Shown here one piece after another: positions 42,633-50,427 of a stretch of 51,243 nt of DNA. This stretch comes from Nitrospirota bacterium (GTDB lineage Bacteria; Nitrospirota; Thermodesulfovibrionia; Thermodesulfovibrionales; JdFR-88): the NCBI GenBank assembly GCA_021813765.1, contig JAKAJM010000008.1, forward strand, positions 1-51,243. The letters are read 5' to 3'. Position numbers and translations under genes: made by a program. Every line of letters begins with the position of its first letter. Within the stretch, counting starts at the first letter, position 1. The notes beneath the pieces were generated by a model, which was not told where the DNA came from, did not search any database, and worked only from the letters and a program-made list of their open reading frames with translations.

Positions 42633-43741
42633 CTCCCCGTCCTGTCCTTTATCACATATTTGATGCCTTTTCCCCCGGCAAGCCTTTTGAAGGCGGCCCC
42701 GGCCGCGGGCAGGCCATATGTGCCGGATATGAGAGGGGAGACGTTAATGCCGCCGTTTGCGAGGAGCCTGTATGCCCGTCTGACGTCTTCCGGACAGAAG
42801 TGGAAGGATGCCAGGAGCGCAAGCTCGTCGTAATGTATCCTGTCCGAGGAAAAGGCCACCTGCGAGCCTTTTTTCAATCCGCCAAAGAGCATGACCTTTC
42901 CCCCGCGCCTGGCGTACCGCGGGGCGGATTCCCAGACCTCTTTCCGCCCTGTGCACTCTATGACGTAGTCTGCCCCCATTGGGGCAAAAGTGGCGAAAAA
43001 CCCCTCCGGGAGCCGCTCCGGCTTGAAGACCGCCTCTGCCCCCAGCCGCTTGGAGAGCCTGAGCCTCTGGCCCTCCAGGGCGCACACCGCCACCCGCACT
43101 CCCCTGGCCTTTAAAAGGATAAGGTGCAGAAGCCCTATCGGCCCGGCCCCGAAGATAAGCGCAGTCTCCCCAGGTCCCGATTTTGAGGGGCCCTTCCTTT
43201 GCGCCGGGCCTTTGTCTTTCAGCCCGAGCCTTTCGACCCCGTGCACCACGCAGCTTAAGGGCTCCAGAAAGGCGGCCTCCTCGAAGGAGAGACCCTCGGG
43301 CTTTTTAAAAGTGTTTATCGCCGCTATGTGCTTTGGCAGGAGCACAAACTGGCCGAAGGCCCCCAGCACCTTGGTGCCCATTATGTTTTCGCAAAGGTTG
43401 TAAAGGCCTTTTTTGCAGTAAGGGCAGGCAAGGCACGGGGCGGTGTGGACCGCCATGACCGCGTCGCCTTCCCTGAATTTTTTTCTTATCCCGCGTCCGG
43501 CCGCAGCCACAATGCCTGAAAATTCATGCCCGAAGGGCCCTGGCATCGGTATGAGGTTGTGCCCGCGCAGATAGGCCTTCAGATCCGTACCGCATGTAAG
43601 CGAGGCCTTGATCCTCACCAGAAGCTCCCCGGGACCGGGCTCGGGCACCGGCACCTCCCGGACAATGATCTCCCCCGGAGCGGCAAGCCACAGCTGCTTC
43701 TGTTTCTGTTTTTCTTTTTCTGTGCCTTTTTGTTCAGTCAT
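42629..43741 (-). CDS. Zinc-dependent medium-chain dehydrogenase, copy 2
   Basis: About 370 residues. Features: LTCGTDLKAYLRG, FGHEFSGIV, structural zinc cluster CLACPYCKKGLYNLC, FLEPLSCVVHG and NAD(P) loop FGAGPIG. It is clearly paralogous to the next gene but diverged. A low-complexity insertion (KDKGPAQRKGPSKSGPGE) sits before the Rossmann domain. ATG 43741 (MTEQKG) is preferred; an in-frame start at 43759 adds six residues. Tandem dehydrogenases plus a cupin suggest a short sugar-alcohol or amino acid oxidation pathway, by inference only. Confidence 0.88.
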   Translation of the reverse strand: MTEQKGTEKEKQKQKQLWLAAPGEIIVREVPVPEPGPGELLVRIKASLTCGTDLKAYLRGHNLIPMPGPFGHEFSGIVAAAGRGIRKKFREGDAVMAVHTAPCLACPYCKKGLYNLCENIMGTKVLGAFGQFVLLPKHIAAINTFKKPEGLSFEEAAFLEPLSCVVHGVERLGLKDKGPAQRKGPSKSGPGETALIFGAGPIGLLHLILLKARGVRVAVCALEGQRLRLSKRLGAEAVFKPERLPEGFFATFAPMGADYVIECTGRKEVWESAPRYARRGGKVMLFGGLKKGSQVAFSSDRIHYDELALLASFHFCPEDVRRAYRLLANGGINVSPLISGTYGLPAAGAAFKRLAGGKGIKYVIKDRTGR

Positions 43742-43806
43742 CTTTGCGCACCGCGGCAAAAATAAAAAAATGAAAATTCCCCGCTCCCCGATAAAAAATG
43801 TCCGGA

Positions 43807-43974
43807 CTGGTGTGGCATACCAAAAGTTTTAGCATTGATCCGCCTCATTCCCGCAAGCAAGGCGCGCCGGGAATCCTTGTTTTTAAAGTCGATTCCGCCC
43901 GTTTTTATTCTCAACCGGACAAATCTGGCCGGAGTGACACACTTGTGGCAGTTATTTATGGGGCACCACACTAG
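43807..43974. mobile_element. MITE-like element E (CTAGTGT termini)
   Basis: 168 bases with inverted ends CTGGTGTGGCATACC (left) and, on the minus strand, CTAGTGTGGTGCCCC (right). The interior holds CATTCCCGC palindromic sequence and an inverted copy of the GTCATTCCGGCCGG repeat. Its right-hand CTAG supplies the stop codon of the small membrane protein gene at 43971-44219. Confidence 0.7.
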
Positions 43975-44219
43975 AAAACTAGCTTGCCGCCGAATATCTG
44001 CCCTATCAGCGCCGCAGCAACGAAAATGGGTATATAGCGGTAGTCCAGGTCCGACAGCCTGCGCCCAAGAAAAATAAGGGGTATGGGCAGATGGATGTAG
44101 AGAAACCAACGGGCGGAGAGTTTCCTCACCTTCGACCGGAGGAATCCGAAAGGCAGGTTAAGGATGAATGTAAAAAGGAAAAGCCCAAGGACGAGGGCAA
44201 TCCTTGCCTTTAATTCCAT
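43971..44219 (-). CDS. Small membrane protein, unknown, 3' end set by a MITE
   Basis: About 82 residues with three hydrophobic segments (ARIALVLGLFLFTFILNLPFG, WFLYIHLPIPLIFLG, YIPIFVAAALIGQIFGG), so an integral membrane protein with short loops. Its TAG stop is the terminal CTAG of the repeat element E; the original C-terminus may have been longer or different. ATG 44219 has GGAAG just upstream; TTG 44228 is an alternative. Looks like small hypothetical inner-membrane proteins found next to signalling genes; no family recognised. Confidence 0.7.
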   Translation of the reverse strand: MELKARIALVLGLFLFTFILNLPFGFLRSKVRKLSARWFLYIHLPIPLIFLGRRLSDLDYRYIPIFVAAALIGQIFGGKLVF

Positions 44220-44252
44220 ATCTTCCAAATTAACCTAAATACAAAAAAGCTG

Positions 44253-45317
44253 TCAAACCTCTTGCGGCCCGCCGTCCGTCATTCCAGGGGCAAACAGCAG
44301 CACGAGCGCCTCGAATGCCTCCTTCAGGAATTTACCCTCCAGGTTCTCCTTCATGTATTTGAGGGCCTGGAAGGTCGTAAGCCGCCCCTGGTAGGAGCGG
44401 TTTGATGTGAGGGCGTCATAGACGTCAGCGACGGCGCAGATGTGCCCGGAAAGCAGTATCTCTTCGTCTTCAAGCCCCATCGGATAGCCGGTGCCGTCAA
44501 TGCGTTCATGGTGCTGCATGATGATCGTGCGGCACTCTTCAGACAGCTCACCGGCCTCGGTTACCATCTCGCAGCCTATTTGCGGGTGCTTTCTTATCTC
44601 CTCCATCTCCCAGAGTGTGAGCTTGCCGCGCTTGTTTATGATGGAGCTGTCCACCTTCACCTTTCCCAGGTCATGGAGAAAAAACCCGGCGCCAAGCTCG
44701 TGCATGTCTTCCCCGGCAAGGCTCGCGGCGAAGGATTTTGAAAGCAGCACGGAGATGACCCCTACGTTGACACAGTGCGTGTATGTGTAGAAATCGTGGG
44801 CCGTTATCTTCAGAAGCTCATTGGCAGTTGAGGGCTCGCCCAGTATCACGTCCACAACGCCACTGATGGCTTTTTTTGCCTCTTTTATGTTTTCAGCCCT
44901 GGGCTCCTCAAAGAGCCTTTCCATCAGGGCAAGTGAGGACCGGTAGACCACCACGGCTTTTTCAGCGGGCTCCATGCCCGAATTACGGATGGCCTCAAGA
45001 AGGGGGCGCGGGACAAGCTTGTCGGGCTCCCACTTGCCCGGGGCCTCTGCGTACTGCCATCCCCCCTGGCCCGCCGCGTCCGTATTATCCCGGCAGTTTT
45101 TGTTTTTTTTGCCTGCAGCCCCGGTCTGGCTGGAATGAAAAGACCCTTTCCCGGGGTCTATCATCACATATTCAAGGCCGCTTTCCACCAGTTTTTTGAT
45201 CTGGCTTTCGGATCTTACCGTAAAACTGCTTTTCAGGAACGGGTGGTTGAGCCATCCGGCTGGCAGCACCACATGCATGCCGGGCTGAAGCTGCGAGGTC
45301 TTCACCTTCTTGAGCAT
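44253..45317 (-). CDS. HD-GYP domain protein (cyclic di-GMP phosphodiesterase type)
   Basis: A 354-residue signalling protein. N-terminal DUF3391-like region (TSQLQPGMHVVLPAGW, VESGLEYVMIDP), then an HD-GYP domain with YTHCVNVGVISVLL, HDLGKVKVDSSI, HPQIGCEMV, QHHERIDGTGYPMGL and ADVYDALTSNRSY. All metal ligands and the HHExxDGxGYP signature are present, so c-di-GMP hydrolysis is likely. It is divergent from the S-adenosylmethionine synthetase gene; the 154-base gap between them is unusually structured. Confidence 0.93.
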   Translation of the reverse strand: MLKKVKTSQLQPGMHVVLPAGWLNHPFLKSSFTVRSESQIKKLVESGLEYVMIDPGKGSFHSSQTGAAGKKNKNCRDNTDAAGQGGWQYAEAPGKWEPDKLVPRPLLEAIRNSGMEPAEKAVVVYRSSLALMERLFEEPRAENIKEAKKAISGVVDVILGEPSTANELLKITAHDFYTYTHCVNVGVISVLLSKSFAASLAGEDMHELGAGFFLHDLGKVKVDSSIINKRGKLTLWEMEEIRKHPQIGCEMVTEAGELSEECRTIIMQHHERIDGTGYPMGLEDEEILLSGHICAVADVYDALTSNRSYQGRLTTFQALKYMKENLEGKFLKEAFEALVLLFAPGMTDGGPQEV

Positions 45318-45361
45318 GATATCAAATATCCCCGTAAGGGCGTGGAAATGTCAAGGCAGAT

Positions 45362-45475
45362 GCCAGCCCCGCAAAAAAATCTGACGCGGGTCCGACTGGC
45401 AAAAAGGCCTGTTTGGGGTAAGATTTACTCATGGCAAGCCAGTCGGCGCAACAGGCCCAAATAAACATTACATGA
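45362..45475 (+). promoter_or_regulatory. Structured metK leader with 14-codon uORF and possible pseudoknot
   Basis: Two interleaved complementary pairs: CCGACTGGC (45392-45400) with GCCAGTCGG (45438-45446), nine pairs, and GGCCTGTT (45406-45413) with AACAGGCC (45450-45457), eight pairs, in a-b-a'-b' order, i.e. an H-type pseudoknot. A competing hairpin pairs GCCAG (45362-45366) and CCCGC (45368-45372) with GCGGG (45386-45390) and CTGGC (45396-45400). The loop holds GGGG and an ATG (45431) opening a 14-codon ORF whose TGA overlaps the metK ATG (ATGA, 45472-45475). metK has no ribosome binding site of its own. Matches no riboswitch class I can name. Confidence 0.55.
45431..45475 (+). CDS. Leader peptide uORF upstream of metK
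   Basis: ATG 45431 opens MASQSAQQAQINIT and stops at TGA 45473-45475, overlapping the metK start codon by ATGA. GGGG at 45415-45418 lies 12 bases before it. The peptide has no Met besides the first and no run of a single regulatory amino acid. Translational coupling to metK is the likely purpose. Confidence 0.45.
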   Translation: MASQSAQQAQINIT

Positions 45476-46695
45476 TAAACATTGAACGTATCCCCGGTAT
45501 ACCCATCTCCGAAGAGGCGGTGGAGTGCGTCGAGAGGAAAGGGACAGGCCATCCGGACACCCTTGCAGACCTCATCTCGGAGGCGGTCTCCCTTTCCCTG
45601 TCTAAGGAGTACATACGGCTTTTTGGCGCAGTCCTGCACCATAACACGGACAAAGGCTTTCTGGCCGCGGGAAGCGCGGTGAAAAGCTTCCAGGGCGGCA
45701 AGATAACAAAGCCGATGAGGTTTTTCATCGGGGACAGGGCCACCTTCAAGGCCCGGGGCATAAAAGTCCCCGTGGCGGAGATAGCCGTGGAGGCGGCGGA
45801 AAAATGGATAGGCGAAAACCTTCGCTTCGTGGAGCCGGGCAGGCACATTGTATTTCATCCGGAGCTTGCGCCGGGCTCAAAACAGCTTGCCGGCATATAC
45901 ACGGCAGGCGGCCCACGCAGGATACTGGGGGCCAACGACACCTCCGCCGCCGTGGGCTACTGGCCGCTTTCGCCCACCGAGGAGCTTGTAATTTCCCTTG
46001 AGAGGTTTTTGAATTCCAAGGCCTTCAAAAGGCGGTATCCGGAAACCGGGGAAGACGTGAAGGTGATGGCCGTAAGAGAAAAACGGAGTCTTGCTGTTAC
46101 GGTGGCCATGCCGCTCATAGACCGGTTTTTAAGGGCAGAGGGCGAATATTTTGTGAGGAAGGAGATGGTGCTGGGGGAGATAGAGCGGTTTCTGCGCACC
46201 GGGTACCAAGACGGCTATTTTGAGGATTTCATAGTCCACTTAAACAGCCTGGATGTGAGGGGCAGGGGGCTGGGCGGCATCTACCTGAGCGTGCTTGGCA
46301 CCTCCGCGGAGGACGCCGACAGCGGCCAGGTGGGCAGGGGAAACCGGGCAAACGGCGTTATCAGTTTCGGAAGGCCGCACACCATGGAGGCGGCCGCCGG
46401 AAAAAACCCGCGCAGCCACACTGGAAAGATATACGGGGTGCTGGCCCACGAGTTGGCAAGAAAGATCTTCGAGGGCACACAGGGCGTAAGAGAGGTCTAT
46501 GTGCTGCTTGTAAGCCGCATAGGGGTGGAGATCAGCAGCCCCGCTGTCGCGTCCGTAAAGCTGAAGCTTCAAAAAGGGGCGCACCCGGAGGACGTCTCAG
46601 AGAGCATAAAAGGGATAATAGGGGAAGAACTCTCCGTGAAAAAACTCGCTTCCTTCATAAGGCGGCTTACGCAAGGCAAATACAGCATCTGCTGA
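45472..46695 (+). CDS. metK: Archaeal-type S-adenosylmethionine synthetase
   Basis: Makes S-adenosylmethionine from ATP and methionine. The 407-residue protein matches the archaeal-type enzyme, which is only distantly related to usual bacterial MetK: VERKGTGHPDTLADLISEAV (ATP site), LHHNTDKGFLAAGSA, the GANDTSAAVGYWPLSPTE block, and SAEDADSGQVGRGNRANGVI near the end. This form is known in a minority of bacteria, either beside or in place of the common one; no second copy is in the window. Upstream is a structured leader and a 14-codon ORF that overlaps the start codon. Confidence 0.93.
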   Translation: MINIERIPGIPISEEAVECVERKGTGHPDTLADLISEAVSLSLSKEYIRLFGAVLHHNTDKGFLAAGSAVKSFQGGKITKPMRFFIGDRATFKARGIKVPVAEIAVEAAEKWIGENLRFVEPGRHIVFHPELAPGSKQLAGIYTAGGPRRILGANDTSAAVGYWPLSPTEELVISLERFLNSKAFKRRYPETGEDVKVMAVREKRSLAVTVAMPLIDRFLRAEGEYFVRKEMVLGEIERFLRTGYQDGYFEDFIVHLNSLDVRGRGLGGIYLSVLGTSAEDADSGQVGRGNRANGVISFGRPHTMEAAAGKNPRSHTGKIYGVLAHELARKIFEGTQGVREVYVLLVSRIGVEISSPAVASVKLKLQKGAHPEDVSESIKGIIGEELSVKKLASFIRRLTQGKYSIC

Positions 46696-46714
46696 TAAGG
46701 AAAGCTCGGTTTTA

Positions 46715-47074
46715 TTATTCCGCTTCGCTGGCGGGGGCAACCGCCGCTTCCGCGCTTTTGCTTTTTATCCAGGCCAGGGTGCCCAGCCCGGCCAGCACGC
46801 CAAGGAAAATGATGTGCGCCAGAAGCTCCCCGGTCCGCCCGGCACCCACCGCCCGCCCCCAGTCTCCCCACTCCGAAGAATGATACAGGAGCATCCTGGG
46901 TATCCCCGCAAGTATGAACAGCACCATGGAGTATTTGGCCAGCCTGCCAAGCGCCCCCGCTTTAGGCGACCTCCGCATAAGGAAACTCAGAAAGCCGCCC
47001 GCCGCATAGGTGAATATGGCAAGGTCGTACAGGTAGTCGTTCAAGGCAAGAAGAATCTTTATCACGGGGCCCAT
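46715..47074 (-). CDS. Small integral membrane protein, unknown
   Basis: About 119 residues with three hydrophobic segments (LYDLAIFTYAAGGFLSFL, MVLFILAGIPRMLLY, ELLAHIIFLGVLAGLGTLAWI). ATG 47074 starts directly before MGPVIKILLALNDYLYDL; the frame continues upstream to 47209 but that part is a basic low-complexity stretch and is probably untranslated. Similar small membrane proteins with an N-terminal LNDYLYDLA segment occur near metabolic genes; function unknown. Convergent with metK. Confidence 0.7.
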   Translation of the reverse strand: MGPVIKILLALNDYLYDLAIFTYAAGGFLSFLMRRSPKAGALGRLAKYSMVLFILAGIPRMLLYHSSEWGDWGRAVGAGRTGELLAHIIFLGVLAGLGTLAWIKSKSAEAAVAPASEAE

Positions 47075-47236
47075 GCGTCTTATTATACCCGAAAAACCAA
47101 AGCCCGCTTTCTTGCCGGGATCTTTTGATTTTGTCAGCGTCCGGGTTTTTTTGATAACCCGGAATGACAGTTTTCGCCTTTTCCGTTTTTTAATTGCTTT
47201 GCCGCCCACCTTGTTTTTTGTAGTATTATCATAATC

Positions 47237-47824
47237 ATGGAAAAAAGGGAGGGATTTTTAAAAAAAGGCCGCATCAACCGGCCCTTCCGGGCTTTCTTTT
47301 ATCTTTTCCTTTTTGCGGCATGCCTGCTTGCCTTTGTTCGGGGCGCAATGGCGGCCTCCGGGGGAAATGCGGCCACAGGCATACCCGGTTTTGAGCTCGG
47401 GATGGCGGGCGGCGGGAGCTACAACGGAGACGGGTCCTTAAAACTGATGCTGCTTGCCGCCTTTCAGAAGCCGGTTTTCCCCAATTTCCTTTTGCGCGCG
47501 GAGCCCACGTTCGAGTACATGAACGCCAAGGGCGATGTGCTTTATGCGGCCGGAGGCTCTCTTGTTGCCAGAAAGCTTGCCCCTTACAAGGGCCTGGTCC
47601 CGTTCGTGGACCTTGGCGCCGGGCTTAACTATATCTCGCAGAGCCATTTCGCTGGCAGGAAGCTGGGCGGAAACTTCATGTTCGACCTGATGCTTGGCGG
47701 CGGTTTCTACCTGACCAGGAGGATAAGCATCTCCTACAGGTACAGGCACCTTTCAAACGCGGGCATTTTCACCGAGAACGAGGGGATAGACTCCTACTAC
47801 GTCCTGCTTGGCATAGGCCTGTAG
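47237..47824 (+). CDS. pagL: PagL-like lipid A 3-O-deacylase (acyloxyacyl hydrolase family)
   Basis: Outer-membrane beta-barrel enzyme of 195 residues that removes the 3-O-acyl chain of lipid A. Signal peptide AFFYLFLFAACLLAFVRGAM ends at AMAA. The barrel strands alternate hydrophobic residues. The conserved C-terminal motif is RYRHLSNAGIFTENEGIDSY, which has the His-x-Ser pair and a downstream Glu of the PagL triad. Implies a lipid A-containing outer membrane. The promoter region is A/T-rich with TATTAT at 47224-47229 just before the ATG. Confidence 0.85.
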   Translation: MEKREGFLKKGRINRPFRAFFYLFLFAACLLAFVRGAMAASGGNAATGIPGFELGMAGGGSYNGDGSLKLMLLAAFQKPVFPNFLLRAEPTFEYMNAKGDVLYAAGGSLVARKLAPYKGLVPFVDLGAGLNYISQSHFAGRKLGGNFMFDLMLGGGFYLTRRISISYRYRHLSNAGIFTENEGIDSYYVLLGIGL

Positions 47825-48114
47825 CCCCCCCCTTCAGGAATTACCCCGCGGCAAGCTGCAAGTACCGAAGTCAAAAACCAAGGCCAAGGATTCCCTCACC
47901 CCAAAAAACCCTCTCCCATCGGGAGAACTTTTTCAGCCATTCCCGCGCAGGCGGAGGGGAATTCCGTTCGTGCCAGGGGCAGCATTTATGTATAATAGAA
48001 AAGCCTTTCTGGTATGGTGTTTTATAAATATATTGACATGAGTCAGTCATGCCGGCGAAAGCCGGAATGACTGCCAGGTGCAAGAAGATTTACCAAGAAT
48101 TATTGAAACATCAC
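47825..48114. other. Gene-free stretch with palindromes
   Basis: No ORF of interest. It contains a GCGGCAAGC REP copy (47843-47875), a short TCTCCC-ATC-GGGAGA hairpin followed by ACTTTTT near 47913-47935 (terminator-like for pagL), and the hairpin AGTCATGCCGGC-GAAA-GCCGGAATGACT at 48045-48072 with a GAAA loop. Confidence 0.5.
47843..47875. repeat. REP palindrome, GCGGCAAGC family, second copy
   Basis: ACCCCGCGGCAAGCTGCAAG, TACCGAAGTCAAA. Matches the 27272 copy in both the hairpin and the GAAGTCAAA tail but its stem is imperfect. Confidence 0.55.
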
Positions 48115-48300
48115 ACTGGAACCTATCTCAAAATTGATTTTGAAGCGAAAGAGAGAGGAAGTCGTGGCAGACAGGGAAGAGAGGGGTAAGCGCCCGGGGG
48201 CGCAGCAGCGCTGCGTTGAGGACGATTTTCCCTTGATGGCGCCGTATGCCGCGATTCTCAGCCTCTTGCAGCCGGAAGCGATTTTGAGATAGGTTCTAGT
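48115..48300. mobile_element. MITE-like element F, copy 2 (20-base inverted ends)
   Basis: 186 bases with terminal inverted repeats ACTGGAACCTATCTCAAAAT and, on the minus strand, ACTAGAACCTATCTCAAAAT (one mismatch in 20). Interior related to 9150-9396. CATCA occurs just outside both ends and could be a target duplication offset by one base. No coding frame of note. The element ends 50 bases before dapL. Confidence 0.75.
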
Positions 48301-48350
48301 CATCAGGCAGAAAAGAAAAAAACAAAAAAAGCGAGGTCCCGGACAGTAAC

Positions 48351-49523
48351 ATGATAAAGGTCGAAGTTGCCGAAAGGCTCCGCCATCTGCCGCCCTATCT
48401 GTTTGCGGAGATAGACAGGCTCAAGCGGGAAGAGATAAAAAAAGGCGCCGATCTGATTGACCTGAGCATCGGGGACCCGGACCTGCCCACTCCGGGGCAT
48501 ATCATTAATTCGCTTAAAAAAGCGGCTGAACGGCCGGAAAACCACCGCTACCCCTCATATGAGGGGATGCCTTCTTTCAGACAGGCCGTGGCCAGGTGGT
48601 ACGGGGAACGCTTTGGTGTGGCCCTTGACCCTCAGACCGAGGTCCTCTCGCTTATAGGCTCCAAGGAAGGCATAGGGCACATACCCCTGGCCTTTGCCGG
48701 CCCTGGCGATGTGGTGCTCTACACCTCGCCGGGATATCCCGTTTATCCCGTGGGTGCGCTCTTTGCAGGCGCACAGGGCCATCCCCTGCCCCTTCTGGAG
48801 GCAAACGGTTTTCTGCCGGACCTGGAAGCGGTGCCTGCGGACATCCTGAAACGCGCAAAGCTTCTGTTCATCAACTATCCCAACAACCCGACAGGGGCAA
48901 CTGCCGGAGAGGATTTCTTCAAAAAGGTGGTCGAATTCGCGGACAGGCACAATATCATAGTCTGTCACGACGCGGCCTATTCGGAGATATATTATGACGG
49001 CAGGAAACCGGCCAGTTTTCTGCAGACACCGGGCGCAAAAGAGGTGGGCATAGAGTTCCACTCGCTCTCAAAGACCTACAACATGACTGGCTGGAGGCTT
49101 GGTTTTGCCGTTGGCCACAGGGAAGTGATAGCAGGACTGGGAAAGATAAAAACCAACCTGGACTCCGGCGTCTTCCAGGCGGTGCAGGAGGCCGGAATCA
49201 CCGCGCTTGGGACCGGAGACGCGGAACTTGCCGGAATCAGGCAGACCTACCAGGAAAGAAGGGACGCCCTTTACGCCGGTCTCACCGGCCAGGGCATCCA
49301 CGTGATAAAGCCGGAGGCTGCGTTCTACCTGTGGACCAGATGCCCGAAGGGTGTTTTTTCCGATTCCCGCGCTTTTGCCAAGCACCTGCTTGAAAAAGCG
49401 GGAGTAGTGGCCACCCCGGGAGTGGGCTTTGGCCAGCCCGGAGAGGGATACATCCGCTTTGCCCTGACCGTGCCGGTTGAAAGGATCGGAGAGGCCGTCA
49501 GCCGCATAGGCAAATCCCTATAA
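48351..49523 (+). CDS. dapL: LL-diaminopimelate aminotransferase
   Basis: Converts tetrahydrodipicolinate to LL-diaminopimelate in one step in the lysine and peptidoglycan pathway. The 390-residue fold-type I enzyme starts AERLRHLPPYLFAEIDRL and has LIDLSIGDPDLPTP, RYPSYEGMPSFRQAV, INYPNNPTGA, CHDAAYSEIYYDG and the PLP-Lys motif SLSKTYNMTGWRLGF, ending with VVATPGVGFGQPGEGYIRFA. These are the diagnostic blocks of the DapL group in many bacteria. folK follows after 12 bases. Confidence 0.94.
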   Translation: MIKVEVAERLRHLPPYLFAEIDRLKREEIKKGADLIDLSIGDPDLPTPGHIINSLKKAAERPENHRYPSYEGMPSFRQAVARWYGERFGVALDPQTEVLSLIGSKEGIGHIPLAFAGPGDVVLYTSPGYPVYPVGALFAGAQGHPLPLLEANGFLPDLEAVPADILKRAKLLFINYPNNPTGATAGEDFFKKVVEFADRHNIIVCHDAAYSEIYYDGRKPASFLQTPGAKEVGIEFHSLSKTYNMTGWRLGFAVGHREVIAGLGKIKTNLDSGVFQAVQEAGITALGTGDAELAGIRQTYQERRDALYAGLTGQGIHVIKPEAAFYLWTRCPKGVFSDSRAFAKHLLEKAGVVATPGVGFGQPGEGYIRFALTVPVERIGEAVSRIGKSL

Positions 49524-49535
49524 GGCAAAAAACTT

Positions 49536-50066
49536 TTGCCTTCCGCTTGCATTGGCATAGGCTCTAACCTTGGCAACAGGCTTGGCAACTGCCTTAAGGC
49601 GGTTGAGCTCCTTAAGCGGAAGGGCATAAGGATAACGGCCCTTTCACCCCCTTATGAGACGAAGCCCTGGGGGGCCGGCCAGCCCGGGGTTGAACATCCG
49701 GATGCGGTGGCCGGGCAGCCGGACTTCATAAACATGGCCGCGTGCATAGAGGCAGGCCCCGAGGGCCCGCTCGGGCTGCTTGAGACCCTACAGGAAGTGG
49801 AGCGGCAGATGGGCCGGGTACGCAGGGAGAAATGGGGCCCAAGGGTGATAGATCTGGACCTGCTTTTATACGGGGATGAGATAATAGACCTGCCTGAAAA
49901 GGGGCTTACAGTGCCCCACCCCTTTATGCACCTGCGGGAGTTCGTCCTTAAACCGCTTGCCGAAATAGCCCCGCAGGCCATCCATCCCGTTTTAAAAAAG
50001 ACCGTCCTGCAGCTTCTTTCAGAGCTTCAGAAAGGGGAAAGCCAAAAACCCGCTGGCGGTCTTTAA
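49536..50066 (+). CDS. folK: 6-hydroxymethyl-7,8-dihydropterin pyrophosphokinase
   Basis: HPPK of folate synthesis, 176 residues. GIGSNLGNRLGNCLKAVELL starts the fold; SPPYETKPWG, DFINMAACIEA and the signature RREKWGPRVIDLDLLLYGDE (Mg-binding Asp pair) follow; then VPHPFMHLREFVLKPLAEIAP. A TTG start at 49536 is used because residues directly after it (SACIGIGSNLG) are conserved; AAGG lies eleven bases upstream. It contains a short Gly/Pro insertion after PWGAGQPG not typical of the family. Confidence 0.94.
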   Translation: MPSACIGIGSNLGNRLGNCLKAVELLKRKGIRITALSPPYETKPWGAGQPGVEHPDAVAGQPDFINMAACIEAGPEGPLGLLETLQEVERQMGRVRREKWGPRVIDLDLLLYGDEIIDLPEKGLTVPHPFMHLREFVLKPLAEIAPQAIHPVLKKTVLQLLSELQKGESQKPAGGL

Positions 50067-50391
50067 GGATTCCATTCTTTTTGTCTTTTTTATTTGGCCA
50101 TATTTTTTCATTGGGCCGACCGGGTTTTCTGTGGGGGGCACAGCTTTTCATTTGCGGTTTGCAGTCAGCCTGGCGAAAGCCCGGGTCCGGTGATTTGGAT
50201 GTTCACACGGAAGCTTCGGGTGGAAACAGGGATTTTTTCGTGAATTAGTAAAAATCACCATTGCGTCCAGGACACCTCGCCCAGCGATATAATAAAAATT
50301 GTGCGGACTTTGCCCTGTAGTTTTACGATAGGGCCGGCGCAACCTGTTATGATTATCGGTCGTAGTTGTCACCGGCGTCACGGGAAAGACG
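50067..50391. other. Gene-free stretch before the last toxin-antitoxin module
   Basis: No gene supported; minus-strand ORFs here have no family features. Apart from the promoter listed next, nothing notable was seen. Confidence 0.4.
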
Positions 50392-50420
50392 TTGCTTTTT
50401 TGTATCTTATCGGATACAAT
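50392..50420 (+). promoter_or_regulatory. Promoter and operator of the RelE/Xre-type toxin-antitoxin module
   Basis: TTGCTT (50392-50397), 17 bases, TACAAT (50415-50420). A palindrome TTGTATC (50400-50406) and GATACAA (50413-50419) overlaps the -10, a natural antitoxin-binding site. Confidence 0.6.
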
Positions 50421-50427
50421 AAAACTA

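Noticed and set aside
45362-45475. A known SAM riboswitch class
   Set aside because: I could not fit the conserved cores of SAM-I, SAM-II, SAM-III or SAM-V; the element is reported only as a candidate.
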